A stretch of DNA of 64,000 nucleotides from Chlorops oryzae (Eukaryota > Arthropoda > Insecta > Diptera > Chloropidae). The stretch spans positions 35,791,502 through 35,855,501 of the forward strand of contig CM035808.1 of NCBI GenBank assembly GCA_020466095.1, given 5' to 3'. Numbering within the stretch: the first letter of the stretch is position 1; the number at the start of each line of letters is the position of its first letter. A model generated the notes under the pieces. That model was not told where the DNA came from. It searched no databases and saw only the letters and a list, made by a program, of their open reading frames with translations. Both the position numbers and the translations under genes were made by a program. Below, one piece after another: positions 45,906 through 58,235 of this stretch.

Positions 45906-47139
45906 ATAGTGCGCTCGTTATGTCGGGACGTGGTATTTCCAAGTCGGGCTTGACCGACTTTAGCTTTTACTTGTTTAATATAGTGTAAGTTGGGTCAGCG
46001 CGACTACCCACTTGCACAAAAAACAACAATATTTTGTTATCCTCCTTGAAAGCCCGCAAGAATTGCCACCACCTTGAGATCAGCGCATATTTTCCATCTA
46101 TGCTTGTTCATATTCAATATGATCCAAAAGCGTTTTCATTGTTTCGTAGGTTTCTTTAGAATGCGATGCATATGCGACAGGAAGAAACGGTTTTTGGTTC
46201 CATTGTGTAAGGACAGCTTTTTAAAGCTCTCTTTGTTGCTATCGATAAATAAACGCCACTCTTCCGGGATTGTAGACTTCATTGAGCCTTCGAATAGGCC
46301 TAAAATATTGCTGCAGAAACAGATATCGTCTACTTTTGCGTAAAATTTTCCGTAATTGCAAGTGCCGATTTCTGTAAATGCTTGTTTTGACATCAGGAGC
46401 CACAAATCCGCGTTTTTCATTCTAGAGAAAAGTTCAGCTTTACCCTTTGAAAAACCAAAATCACGAATCCAGTTTTAATTGGCCTGTGAGAGTATTGTTG
46501 CGAAACTTGTTTCAAACTGACTTCCACTAGACCCCAGCTTTTCCTCTGATGATCCTTTATTTTGGGTTGAGCCAGGGCATTCTGGATAAGGCACATCACT
46601 TGAATGAGGTAAGGAAATTTTACCGAATAACTTTCGGTATTCCCATTTTAAATGTTTCCCAAATCCACTAAGGCAAAAATAGCAGTCCACCGAGTGAAAA
46701 AGGGCTCACTCCATTCCATTGCCGGTCAAAATCCATGTAACAGTAGAATGCAAAAGTTAGTTTTTTTTATAGCGTATTAATTTTTAATTCTTACCGTTCT
46801 CCAGAAGCCATTTTGATAACTTTCTATGACATAGGTCACATATTCTTTTAGGCGTCCACGGTCATTGAGAGTTGGCAAAAACACGAAGTAATGGAAATAG
46901 TGCTTTTGCAGTGCTTCAGTAAACGCTAATCCTTTTTTTTTTAACATATATAATCCACAAATATTGCAAAAATCGTCCGGATTGTTTTTGCACATGAATA
47001 CACGAGTTCTTTTAAATTTTTTTATATTTTAAAATTTGGTTTTATTTTCAATTGATGTACCTTGTTCAAAATTTAGTTCAAGACTACTAATCTAAACGAT
47101 AAGTGTTACCTTTTTATATTGCCATAAATTTTCTATACT

Positions 47140-47993
47140 GTATGTAAGTATGTATGTAAAGTATGCAAAACCTCAGGTATTTTATACTACGCTCAATTCA
47201 TTAGGCAAAATTGAAAGTAAAGAAACACGTTTAGTAAAAATGACGTTAACGCACAAACGTATTCATGATACCTTATATTTTTTTCCACTAAGGGAAAGCA
47301 CTGCACCCTTTTTTATTGGTAAGGAAGACCGGCAGGTAAACAAACCACCACAATATTCTAAAAGGCAGGGCAAAACGACATTCATTTTTAATCAATAAAG
47401 AGGCAGCATTTATGCATTTATATATGTGAAAATTTACTCAATTGCACCTTCATAAAATAATTTCGGCCATATGAACAAGTTTTTGGAACAAAGCAAAAAT
47501 TGTGGAAATATCGATTTTTTAGTGTTTTGGAAAAAAATCATAGCTCCGTAAATTTTTCACCGCTTTTACCAAAGGGGCTTATTTTTTAGAAAAAAGTAGC
47601 TATACGCAAAAAATTTGAAAATGGGTTTTCCACTTCGATTTCTATTTTTTACAAATTTTTTATATGAAAAATTTACCCTGATTTTTTTGAAAAAAAACAC
47701 AATTTTCTTGTATAATTGCACCTCTAGCACTAAAACTACTAGCAAATCAAAAACTTTGTTTCTAAAAGTTGTAGGGAGCTTAATTATCTATATTTGGAAA
47801 ATATATTTATTAAAATCGGTTGATTCGGGGCCCGGAATGCTTGAAATAGCAAGTGCACCTACAAATGCACTGAAAAAAATTTCAAAAAATTTTTTCTCAA
47901 AAAATCTTCCATAAAAAAATTAAAAAAATTTTTTTTTCTTGCTTAGGGGCCGGAATCTACAGGAAAATTGCACAAATATTCAGTTGCTTTTTT
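47140..47993 (-). repeat. Right terminal inverted repeat of the 4.9 kb transposon
   Basis: Inverted copy of 43105-43982, about 24 bp shorter because of small indels. Its inner end lies about 145 bp upstream of the transposase ATG at 46995, so it probably supplied the promoter. Confidence 0.85.
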
Positions 47994-48567
47994 AAATTCC
48001 AAATTTGTTAAGCATGTAATTGGAGTGGGTGGATATGTTTTTTTTTTTTTGTTTTGATTGATGGTATTTTCCGTAAATTCGAGAGAAACACTTGCGTTCA
48101 GATTACACATTATGAAAGGGAATTTTTTATTTGCCAATTTGAGTGATGTTTTCTTACTTTTATTTTTTTATTTTTATTTTTTTACTTCAGAGGACTGGCA
48201 AAAACTACTTTATTTTATTTCGAATTTATTGTGAGTAACGGGTCGGTATTCGGAGTATTTTGTCCTTGATAGGCGCACGAATTTGCCATGATGTTGTTGT
48301 CATCAACTAGCCATGTTTATGAAGTAAAATTTTTGATTTATAGAAACATTTTTGAAAAATGACTCCGCACCTCATGAACTTGTTTTCGATTGTTCCTTAG
48401 AAAGAGTGTCGAAATCGACTTTAACTAGCTTATCCTAAAGCCCTTACATATAATCATCTTGAACCGTGTTTTTACTAATGATTTTCATAGGCACGTTGGA
48501 AAAGCTTTGATCGTGGTATCGAAAACTTATTAATGGGTAATGCACTCAAAACTTTCTATAACGAACT

Positions 48568-48603
48568 CCTCTATAACGAATTTCTTCAAATTCGTTATAG
48601 AGG
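48568..48603. repeat. Perfect 16 bp stem hairpin with CTTC loop
   Basis: CCTCTATAACGAATTT at 48568-48583 pairs fully with 48588-48603, leaving a 4-base loop. A further ACTTTCTATAACGAACT copy lies just upstream (48551-48567). CTCTATAACGAA words occur in pogo/Tigger-type transposon ends, so this may be a remnant, but an origin is not proven. Confidence 0.55.
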
Positions 48604-48839
48604 GCTGCGACCACCAGTTTGCCAGTTTTTTTTAGGAGAATATTCCCTTGATTGTCTGAAAACAAGGCCTAAATTGGTAGCACAGCATTGCTCCGCAAAT
48701 AGAGCAAGTAACTTGTTTGCCATCAATTTTTTTTTTTTAAAATTCCACACACAGCAAATTTTTTTCGACGCCATGTTTGCAAATGAACATTTCTTCATTT
48801 GAACATTTCTCTTTATTTTTCGTATATCGAAAATTATTG

Positions 48840-48995
48840 CTATATTCGATCGATCGATTTGGAACAAGTATTCGAATAGTCGCTCGAATAATAGAAGAAC
48901 ATCAACTATTCGAATAGTAGTATTCGATTAAGAATCGTACATAAAGTTGTTATTCGAACGTTCGAATATTCGACTATTCGAATTATTCGAACAAT
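48840..48995. repeat. TATTCGAATA palindrome cluster
   Basis: ATTCGAATAGT, CTATTCGAATAGTAG, GTTATTCGAACGTTCGAATA and CGACTATTCGAATTATTCGA follow each other within 150 bp, giving overlapping palindromes. It resembles the 15979-16051 cluster in kind, not in exact sequence. Confidence 0.6.
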
Positions 48996-51900
48996 ATCAA
49001 GAGCCCTACTAAATTACTTAAAATTTAATTTTATAATCTTTTCTGTCCTAAGACTCCATTAATTATTTAAATGTCTTTTAATTTAGGGGAGATTCCCATA
49101 AACTGGCAACAGTGGTTTAGACTGTATTTCATTTAGAATCCTTTCGCTCATCTTTTCATATTTTTTTTTATATCGTTGAGTTTTCTTCCACGACAGCAGG
49201 TCCTCGTATTCATATAACTTCATTTTCAAAATAGGTTTCATGTTTATATTATATATGCCACCCTCTGCTTATTGACCCAACAAACGTATTCTGAGCAACC
49301 AGATTTTTGAGTTCGAACCAGTCTGAATACATAAATGGGAGAAATGTATGCAGCTTAAAAATTATTGTCCTAAATACGGGTCAAATTAGTGCACCACAAA
49401 TCAACATTGCAAGATCATATACATGGCTCCTATTTAGGGTGGGGAATACGAGATTTGAGATTTGAGGACAGATGGATACTTGCAGCGGCTCATTCAGAAT
49501 ACGATTTCGAAATCTATTAGGGCTCACAAATGAGATATTAAGGATTTCAAACGTTTGACTAATATCTGCCATGCGAGCTTAACACCTTCATTTTCAAAAT
49601 GCAACATTAAACAAGATAATTCATGAATGATGTTCTTTCAAAAATCATTTTTACTCAGAAGATATCCTTTTATGTACCTACATATCCTTTCACTTCATTC
49701 ATGAATTCCTTTACATTGATTTCCAAGTACTGGATGTCTCAATTTAAAGTAACCATTCCGACCCATCAATGCCATCAATTGACAAATCCTGCACAATTAG
49801 GCACAAAGTTAAGTTCAAAAATGTTGGTGGTCTTTGTTAATTGAAGAGATGAAGAAAAGAATAGAAACTGGCATAGAACTGCACAGAGAAATCTATTGAA
49901 TGAGTTCTCGAGTCATTTTTCAACAAAATAATGAACCAAAAACAACAAATCACGAGGAACGAAAAATGCATACAAAAATGGCAAGTGGCCGCATGATTTT
50001 TTGCTAACCAGAAATGCGAAAACGACAGGATATTTTGGCAATAGTGGTAACGCATACTCATTTCACAAAATTTCAAGTGTTAGGCCTGCTGGGTTATTTT
50101 TATTCCTGCATTTTTTTTTTGCCTTTATAAAAAAAAAGTTTTCCTTTTCATTCGTAGCTGGATGTTACTGCTGCTTTTGATTTTCCATTCCATTAAATGA
50201 AGAGCGAAATGATGCCAAGACCACTTCCCTGCGGCATAAGAACTCAGCATGCCACACATGCGCATTGGGTAGCAGCACTCTACAAACGATCTGAGGACAC
50301 ACAGAATTTTTAATTCAGCAATACTGAGAGCATAGAAAGAAGGTAAATATTTTATAAAAACAGCACAACAGGATATCGATTGAATATTATTACAATTATT
50401 TTGCGACATTGTCAATAATGTTGACACTCTTTAGCTAAGTCATTTGACTCGCACATTGAGTTGTTGCGTCGTTGAGTTCATTCAGTCATTCATCCATTCA
50501 TTCGCTGCATTTAAAGCTAAACATCTTTTCATCCCTAATGCTGGAAATTATTTTTAAGGCCGAGAAAGAAGAAAGAATCACCCAAAAAAAAAAAAAAAAA
50601 AAAAACAAAATCGCAATATCCAATGGGCAGCTGTAACACCCGACATCCGAAGAGGAAAATTGTCGAGTGCCTCATTGACAACGGATTCAAGTACTAATTG
50701 TGTTGGGCGCATTTCCCTCGTTGCCATGAAAGGACGACTGCAAAAGTGAGCTCAATTTATTGCAAAAAAGGAAAGGGAAATGACGCCGGAATGATCAGCT
50801 GTTTAAGGATATCTAAAAGGTGAGTGAGATCTGATTTATCTTCACTAAAGAGCACTCGTTCTATCAGCATATTAAAGTCCATGGAAACCAATCGAGTTAA
50901 AGCCTGTCCTAAATTTTATTACATCGAAGCTACCACGCGCTGCGGTCAGTGGTCGCGCGCGCAATTTTTTCGCACAAAATTAACCAAAAAATGTTTTTTA
51001 TGGCACGAGTACACATTTTTTTTTTAGCCAGCTTCTTGCGTCATTTTAAGGTAGTTGCTCTTTGTTAGGTACATTCTTTGAGGACATGCGTAAAATTGTT
51101 TTCCATTTGAAAATTCTCTCTAGCTGACTGACTCGGTATTGCGAAATCGGTTTTTAATAAATTTTCTGGAAATCTTTGGCAGTAATAAAAAATGCGAAGT
51201 GTTCTCAGATGAAGGCTTTGAATTTCGTTTTTTATTTTTCAGTTTTTATTTTGTCTTTTTATCTAAAGGAGTCGTTCTTTTACAAGGCATTTTTTGTGTG
51301 GGTTTATTAGTGAGTTCGCAGCAGGTTTGACATTTGCTCTTTCGGCTTAACTTAAGCTATGAGGAGGACGACATTTTCCTTGGAAGTCAATTACTCTTTC
51401 CGGATCTTTTTAGAACATTTGGGTTGAGGCAGTTTACGCAATTTCAAAGCAGTTCTTTTTTATGAGTTATTTTGATTTTGAGAAAATCTTGCGTAATTTT
51501 AGATCCTTTTGCTGTTTCCTTTTTTTGTTTTTGTTGCTTTGTTTAATTTCAAGAAAGGGCACGCGTGCCCTTGCCTTCGGCACCGCAAGAGTTTAATATT
51601 TTTGGCCTTCTTTCTAGAATACCATGGCGTAAAAAAAATGCTATTTCGAGGAAATTTTGGTGTTTTTCTTTACGATTTTCCCAACCAATGAATTGGAACA
51701 ATGGACTACTTTTACGGATGTGAAAATTTAAATCAGTTCCCAAATTCAAAGTAATTTAAAAGTTTTTCCATCTAACCAGACCTGAAAAAAGCGTGGCAAA
51801 TAGTTGTTTTTTAAGCCGGAAAAGTGAATGTAGAGTAGAGAAAAAGGCGAGTAAATGAAAATTTTCGAAAAATGTCGAAAACTTTTTTTGCTCCTAGAGA

Positions 51901-53639
51901 CTCCTATAAGAACTAACCACGTGCTCAATTTCAACCAGAAGAAACTCCAGTCTCTCAATTCAGTATTAGTTTGCTCGCGCAGAACAGTTAGGAGCGTGAT
52001 AAATCATACATATACTCAACAATACGTAGAGGGCAGTGGCAAGCAAGGCTTTCGGATCGACTCAGTTTTTGCTTTTTGCTTTTGGGTTGGAAAAATATCA
52101 AAAGCACTAGAATGAAAATCGCTTTTAATTATTTAACAAAGCCGAAACTCTAGACTTTATGTTTTGGAAAGCAATAAATAAAAAAAATCGGACCAAAGAT
52201 CAACAGTCCTACGGGTTTGCAACAACGGAATGATCCTAAATAACCCACCCAAGAACGCGCACAACAAAACATTTGAAAAGAAACGATAATAATTTATAGC
52301 AAAGTGCCAAAACGGCAATATCAATTGAAATGAAAAATAACTATTTTCGATGCAATGATTCACTCTCTCAATTGCTGGTCTTTTGGAAATTTTTATAACA
52401 TGGGCATTGTCACTCTGAGCTATGTCCTTGTTCACACCCTTAATAAGGGTTTCGCTGTGTTCTCTCTCAACTGTGTTTGCAAACTGAACTGCATTCCGGG
52501 GACCACCAATTTTCGCCATTCATGCCATTTTGTTTAGATTTTCCGTAGGCTTTGCTGAGCAATATGCCTGACAGCGTTTGTTCTTCGACAAAATTAATTG
52601 TCAGTGCAATGAATTGTCGAAAAATTGACGCTCACACAACCCATTTAGATGGAATTTATATTTGCTAATGACTTCATTAGTGACTTCAAGAAGTTAGGGA
52701 ACAGAACGATTTCGTTGTTCCTTAGATTCGGTTTGAAAAGGATTGCCGAAAAGTGCATATCATGTCAACGGCTATTAGTATGACTCGGTGGAGTTCGGAA
52801 GTCCTTTCATGTAGGTACATTAAATCTGGAATATGTTCTAACTGGTGTTGGTATTTTGTAAACGATTTTTGTCTTGGGTAAAATATTTTGCCATTGTACC
52901 TCTTTGTTGAGGCATTAAACGAGACAAAATAGATTGAAATTGGTTTTTAAAGCAAGTGTTCAGAGAATGAAAAAACGATAAAAAGAATATGAGGTTTTGA
53001 ACTGGAATTCCTCGTTCAAATTTTGCAGGATTAAAGCCTGTGGCAATAAGCAATAATCGTGTAAGTCGATTTAAGCTCAAAATAAAGGGTTCGCCAAATA
53101 ACTTTTTTTTTTGAAAATACTATAAAAAAAAACTACTGAATATTTTCTCAAAATTTTTTTTTATTTGAAAGTACAATCCCTCCGTTTTATAACGGAAAAT
53201 AATTTCATTGAAATGGCTTCCTCGGCTAGCCATGCAGTAGCCTACACGATCGGTCAATTTCTTAAGTACATTATCGATTGTGTGCAACTGTATTTTACCA
53301 ATTGCTTTACGAATATTTTCCGGTTATTGCTTATTGCCACAGATTTTTTACCCATAACATTTTGTCAAAGCATGTTGTTAAGGACTTCTCTATTAGAGTG
53401 CAACGTTTCATACCATTCAAAGCCAGGCCCCGTGGGGGTGGCAAGCTGGGTTATTACCCCAACAGATACCCATAGATATGCCAAACTTATATTCAATTAA
53501 GGGAGTTTAAATCCATCACAGGGGCGGCGAATGTTGTTTTTTCCCAGAGCGGGAAAAAATCTGGATCGGGCCCTGTTCAAAACTTAAAAAACAAGAGTAT
53601 TACAAGATAAAACATTTTTGAATCAACTTATCAGATTAA

Positions 53640-54133
53640 CCCATTACCTACTTCCCGACCCAACTTATCTCGAAAGCCGTAAATTTATTGTTTAGTTAAG
53701 TGAAATTTTTACTGCTTTCGATTGTTAATTTTGATGCTAATAGAAAAATTAAAATTCCGGAAACTTTTTGATCAACCCAAAAAAAACTTGTAAATTTATT
53801 TTTACCATTCTTTGATCCTTTTTCTGCTTAAAATTGGAAAAAATTATGAGAAAAATCTTTGTCAAAGTATAAAATATTCACTTCTGTTTTTATTTGTCGC
53901 CTTTTCGAAACCATGAAATGGAAATTCGCTTTAAAATTTCAACATCCTACTGAAAATTGAAATCTCTAAAGGCTTGAAATGCTATTCGTAAACCATATTT
54001 CCTCTAATTCAAAGGACCTACAAATATTTTATCTATTAAACGTTTTGAGCCTTCAGAATTCCTAAAACTTTTTTGTGGCAAATGAATTACAAAAATTTAG
54101 TGCCCCAAAAGTAGCACAGTGGTAGGTAATGGG
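53640..54133. mobile_element. piggyBac-type MITE, 494 bp, with TTAA duplication
   Basis: Perfect 12 bp inverted ends CCCATTACCTAC are flanked on both sides by TTAA (53636-53639 and 54134-54137), the exact target of piggyBac-type transposases, and start with CCC as in that superfamily. The interior is AT-rich with no open frame. Confidence 0.82.
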
Positions 54134-54137
54134 TTAA

Positions 54138-54985
54138 TGATTCCGACCTAAATTATCAATTCGTGTATTAAATATTTTTGTTTCGTTTATTATCAAAACT
54201 TCATACGTTGAAAGCCGTTTCTTCCGTCGAAAGCAGTTAAAGCCAGTTAAAATCACGTCACCCCGAGACAGGGGAGTACCTACTTACTACGGCAATAGAG
54301 CTCATCCCATTTCAAGCTGTCTTATCCCATGCCATGCACTCTACCCCTACCAGGCTTGTTGACAGTTCTAGAGTTTTGTTATTTTATAGGCATGTAATGC
54401 GTGTGACATTCTCATTATTTCCTGCCTCGATGCGAGTTCGAGTGTATGCGGATATCGGCTTCTGATTTGTGTCTTCATACATGGCCTTTTGTTAAACACC
54501 GGTACACCGTACCCCTGACATTTCTATCTACCTTTTGTTATTTATAACGATAACGTAACGGATCCATATATGCATGAGGATTGGTTTTCATCTAGTTTGC
54601 ACGAGCGTTTCGCATGAGTGGTTGGACGGCTGAGGAGGGGAAAGGAAACAGTGAGCGATACGATTTCATGGCGACCTACTGTTATCCTGTTATCCTCTTC
54701 GTTACTATTACAATCGAAATATATATACATATATACATGGCTTAATGCTTGTCAAAAATTTGAATTATTCCGTGTCGGAGTTACTGTGCATTCAGTATTC
54801 TCATAGGGTGATTTTTTCTTCTTCAAACGATATAGGTGCTCAGGCGTTACATTGTTATTAATTTGGAGTTTTTTATTTGAAATGATATTTCGGAATTCAT
54901 ATCATTACATACAAGTTATGCCGACATAAGAAAATATTTGAATAGGTTGGATAATTGTTTTTTTTTTCTGATGCAAATGCCTTTG
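54138..54985. other. Gene-free DNA
   Basis: AT-rich sequence with a TATATACATATATACATGG microsatellite-like patch near 54720. No gene is visible. Confidence 0.5.
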
Positions 54986-54993
54986 GCTCTTAG

Positions 54994-55150
54994 CAGTAGC
55001 GTAGTAAAAGCTGATCGAAGGGGACAGCCGCCATGGGCGCCATATCATATTTTAAATATTATTAAGGCCTTTTTATTTAGGGTGGAGAGAGGGGCGTCAT
55101 TTTCTCAATTGTTCCCCCATTGTGCCCCGAAATGTCTCGTTACGCCATTG
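54994..55150. mobile_element. Short hAT-like MITE, 157 bp
   Basis: The ends CAGTAGCGTAGTAAAAG and, inverted, CAATGGCGTAACGAGAC match at most of the first 12 positions. The flanking octamers GCTCTTAG (54986-54993) and ACTCTTAT (55151-55158) agree at six central positions, a decayed 8 bp duplication. Confidence 0.55.
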
Positions 55151-55184
55151 ACTCTTATGCTTATAGTATTCAATCCAGTTTTAA

Positions 55185-55379
55185 CTTTTTGCAGGTTTAA
55201 ACTTTCAGATGATGGTCTTCAGGAGAGTTTAAACGAGGATTATTAATTTTATATGAAAACTTTAGAAGAATTCAAATATAGCGAAGCGATTTGATTGCGT
55301 TAAACCGGCATGAAGACTAAAATAATACATTCGAAAACTAAGACTTTCTAAGTTCTTAACCCGAATTGAAGATTACGAC
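55185..55379 (-). repeat. Interspersed repeat family D, copy 2 (uninterrupted, inverted)
   Basis: Read on the minus strand it follows copy 1 from GTCGTAATCTTCAATTCGGG through TAGTCTTCATGCCGGTTTAA to CATCATCTGAAAGTTTAAAC. It shows the uninterrupted GCCGGTTTAACGC at the place where copy 3 carries a MITE. Confidence 0.7.
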
Positions 55380-58235
55380 ACTTACAGTCCACTCTGGATA
55401 GAGTGAAGTAATTTTTACCTAGGTTTCTCATACTTCAAGGTTAAAGTTTTTTGCGTTAAATTTGCTGTGAGTGGCTCAAAGATGTGGTTGCCCTCTAAGC
55501 AAAAGTTTAAATAAAAATTTGTTGAAGAAAGTTAACCATTTTATATACCATTCGTTAATCGATATTACTAGGCAACTTTTCATGGTAGCAGATTTTCAAA
55601 ATATTGTTTATAAAAAAAAATATTTATTTAAAGAAAAGGGTAGAATTTTTGTGTGGAAAAAATTGCACCCTTGAGTGGACCATCCGAAGAAAGTTTAAAA
55701 AAAAAAACGGTCGAAAGTCCAAAACAACCACACAACTACAAAAGTTTTTGAACTTTTATTGAAAGGGAATCGGTTTAATTATAATCATTACAAATCTTTG
55801 GCTACGCAGCATCGGATTCACCGTTATTATCCGAGTCAAAATGATTGCATGTAAAAAAATCCTTTGATACTGATGCACTCCTCGACGACATGCCCAAATG
55901 CTATTTAAAAATCACCAAAAAAAAGCTCATAAAAGTCTACTTATATCAAGGTTGCTAGCAGTGGTCTACTCAATGTGAATCAATCATTTTCAAGTGAACC
56001 ACCAAAACTTATTTTAACATCTACTTAAATTTCCAAACGATTTTGAGCTATCAAGTTCACTGCCCAAATTAACAAGAAACATACTTCTTATGTTTAATAA
56101 GTTGTTTTGGCACTATTCGAAGCAGGCACAAAGATGCACAATGATCAGCTGGAAGCTTTATAAAACTTACTGTTGACGTTAGCAGTGAAGTTGGCTGTGA
56201 TGTTAGCTTGACATTTCAACTGTCATAACATAGTAAACATTCAGATGGTCCACTCTAAGTGACAGTCCACTTACCCTAAGCAAATATCACAAAAATTATT
56301 TTATTGAAAAAAGCTCAAGAGGGACATTTGTTTCTTACATTCGCCCAAAGATTTTTGAATGGACTTCTTGCAATATTTTGGTTAAGTTAGAATACTAACG
56401 AAATCCCTTGCATAACGTCATTCCATGTGTTCACACGACCAAGGTGTTCACTCTATCCTGGGTTTGCACTATCCACGCTCGACTGTAACTCGCATCTCTG
56501 CAAATACCAAACCAAATTAACTTGAATCGAATCGATGAAAATGCCATTCGAATCGAAAACCTTGGGTGTTCTTGTTTTCATCGTTGGGTTTGTCTAAAAA
56601 TACTAATACAAAAAAAAAATTGCGAAAGTCATTGCATCAATCGCCCCTGAATCATAACCCTTTTCGGGCTTGGAATCTTCTCACAGAACACTGAGACCGC
56701 GAAATCCACGAACATAAATCTCAGAGGCAGTGCGGGAAATTGGCATCCAAAAAGCGTAACATTTCGAAAGGCCACTGCATTCGATATGGATGCGCGATAA
56801 ACTCGATTGACATAGAGCTCAGGCGTGCGCTCAAATCAAATAAGTATTCATCGATAAATAACATTAGGCGAAAATAAAAATCACCGTTTTATGATTTCTT
56901 ATCCTTAAAGCACAGAATTGATATGGGGTATTAGGGTTTTTAATGTGGTTTTCGGTGTGCCGCGCTTCGTAAATTCGCTACGTCTGAAATGGCCTTGAAA
57001 AGAAATCGCTTTCTCGACTATTCTTTTCACATACTCACACATATCACACATTCGTTTCTAACCCTTTTATGTAATGCATTAAACAAATAAACGCGGCGCA
57101 CGTATTCGCAGGCTTTCTCCATCAACCCTCACAGCAATTTTCACTTTCCCTGCATTTTCACAATGCCTACTGACGAGGGCTTTGATAGCAAATTGTTTTA
57201 ATTCCATGGCGTAAATTAATTATGAGGTGTCACCCTGCCGCTGTCGACTCAAGTCTCCACCTTTACCTGCTGCGTTCTTAATGAACACACTTTCGCTTTC
57301 GTTCCAAGGATGCCTTCCTCCTGGCAAAGCTTGTTGTTTGCATAATTTATGGCAAAGTTTTCTTAAAACTCTCGCTCGCCAAATCCTGTGCGAGTGAGTT
57401 TTCGTGCCGCATAATTAATTTAAATTTGACGCGAAACACACTCGCAGGCGTTCACATAATCTTCCTGGGCGCTTCTCATCTATCCGGCTTGTCTTATTGC
57501 CCTACGCTGCATCGTTGTGAGCTTACGAGATTCCTTGGAAGTGTGATGATTCAATAAGAGAAAGGATTAATGTCGGGAAATACAGGAAACGGGGCGTGAG
57601 TATCTGCTCGTTTTAAAGGAATTTTTGGCGGCGCAATGGACTCTGACGGCTGAAGTGGGATTGACACTTTGTTTATCAACAGCCAGCGCGGCTTGTTGGA
57701 TGTTCATTTTGTGGGAAAAGTTTGTTTGCCGGAGCAACTTTTCTTTGCGGACAAATTAGCGGCTGCCAAGTTTCACTTCGGAAAGAAAAAACCTAAGATC
57801 TTAATACCGAAGAGTTTCTAAATTGGACCAACTTTATTGGAGACGTTCGACAAGAAAATTTTCACATGTTCACCTTTAACATTTTGAGAACATAAATATT
57901 TTATAAGTTTTACGTCAAAAATCTCGTTAAGAGTATTTCAATGTTCAATTTTGGCTATAGAGTTGCTGGGGGGCATTACAATTACTTTGAAGCTCAGACT
58001 AAAGATTATTTGATTTTAGAACAGCATTAAAAAGCCAGAGATAGACACAATCGGCTTCCCGTGATAGAAGAGAGAAAAATTATTTAATGGAATTAAAGTG
58101 GCTTAGAAGACAACGAACGTAGGCATTTAATGAGTGGGGTCTTGAAATTAAATAAAAATAGAAAGGAAAAAATTTCAAAGTACATAGGTACTTACATCTT
58201 TAGTTTGTTTCATATGTCACTGTATGCCGTTATTA
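55380..58235. other. Gene-free DNA with possible regulatory motif clusters
   Basis: No recognisable gene. Between 57110 and 57780 the sequence is less AT-rich and holds TAATTAATTATGAGGTGTCA, CATAATTTATGGCAAAG and CATAATTAATTTAAAT, motifs of the homeodomain and T-box kind. Enhancer function is only a possibility. Confidence 0.4.

Larger units (their letters stand above)
44815..45977 (-). mobile_element. Second DINE-1-like family inserted in the transposase
   Basis: Read on the minus strand it begins AAACAAGTAAAAGCTAAAGT then the palindrome AGTCGGTCAAGCCCGACT. It contains about five tandem ~125 bp units with GCCACGCCCACAAAT (on the plus strand), then a (GTCY)n tract (44905-44990 region), a core ending in TCGATTTAGAATGTCCG and a TATATA run. 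The order (palindromic start, tandem body, GTCY tract, core, TA tract) matches the three other DINE-like copies although the primary sequence differs. It interrupts the transposase between its ICADLK region and KKDWPLRTN. Confidence 0.75.
44128..46995 (-). pseudogene. Decayed transposase of the long-TIR transposon
   Basis: Read on the minus strand, the ATG at 46995 opens a Cys motif (CKNNPDDFCNICG, 46995 onward). A possible short intron starts at a GTAAGA near 46786. A DCYFCL motif follows (about 46690), then PEEWRLFIDSNKESF (in the frame 46420-46136), ICADLKVVAI (about 46050), a DINE-1-like insertion, KKDWPLRTNIIV (44785-44551 frame), LLPPLHIKLGLAKNFIKKL, and ENLGDVSDEHGERFHQQL (44550-44128 frame) before the stop. 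At least three frameshifts are visible (near 46690, 46090 and 44510-44560). The residues DLK and SDEHGE are candidates for catalytic Asp/Glu by position; this is inference. Confidence 0.8.
43105..47993. mobile_element. 4.9 kb DNA transposon with ~870 bp terminal inverted repeats
   Basis: The terminal arms 43105-43982 and 47140-47993 are inverted copies of each other over their whole length, from AAAAAAGCAACTGAATATTT at the outside to TTTACATACATACTTACATA at the inside. They enclose a decayed minus-strand transposase (46995-44128) that is split by a DINE-1-like element. The encoded protein resembles a family of uncharacterised proteins, multi-copy in many arthropods and cnidarians, which I take to be a DDE/RNase H-like transposase from its spaced conserved acidic motifs. 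No target duplication could be read, and the superfamily is unassigned. Confidence 0.8.
47994..53635. other. Gene-free DNA right of the long-TIR transposon
   Basis: No recognisable gene. It holds a hairpin (48568-48603), a TTCGAA palindrome cluster (48840-48995) and a 21-base poly-A tract near 50586. A 21 bp word GRTTATTGCTTATTGCCACAG appears inverted at about 53042 and 53318. The minus-strand frame at 49381-49572 (63 codons) is the least repetitive but has no known domain. Confidence 0.45.

Noticed and set aside
45455..45907. 150-codon minus-strand protein
   Set aside because: The peptide is a periodic repeat from the ~125 bp tandem units of a DINE-like element.
52838..53500. Inverted duplicated gene fragment
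   Set aside because: Only about 21 bp (GRTTATTGCTTATTGCCACAG) is shared between the two strands; the frames around it do not match.
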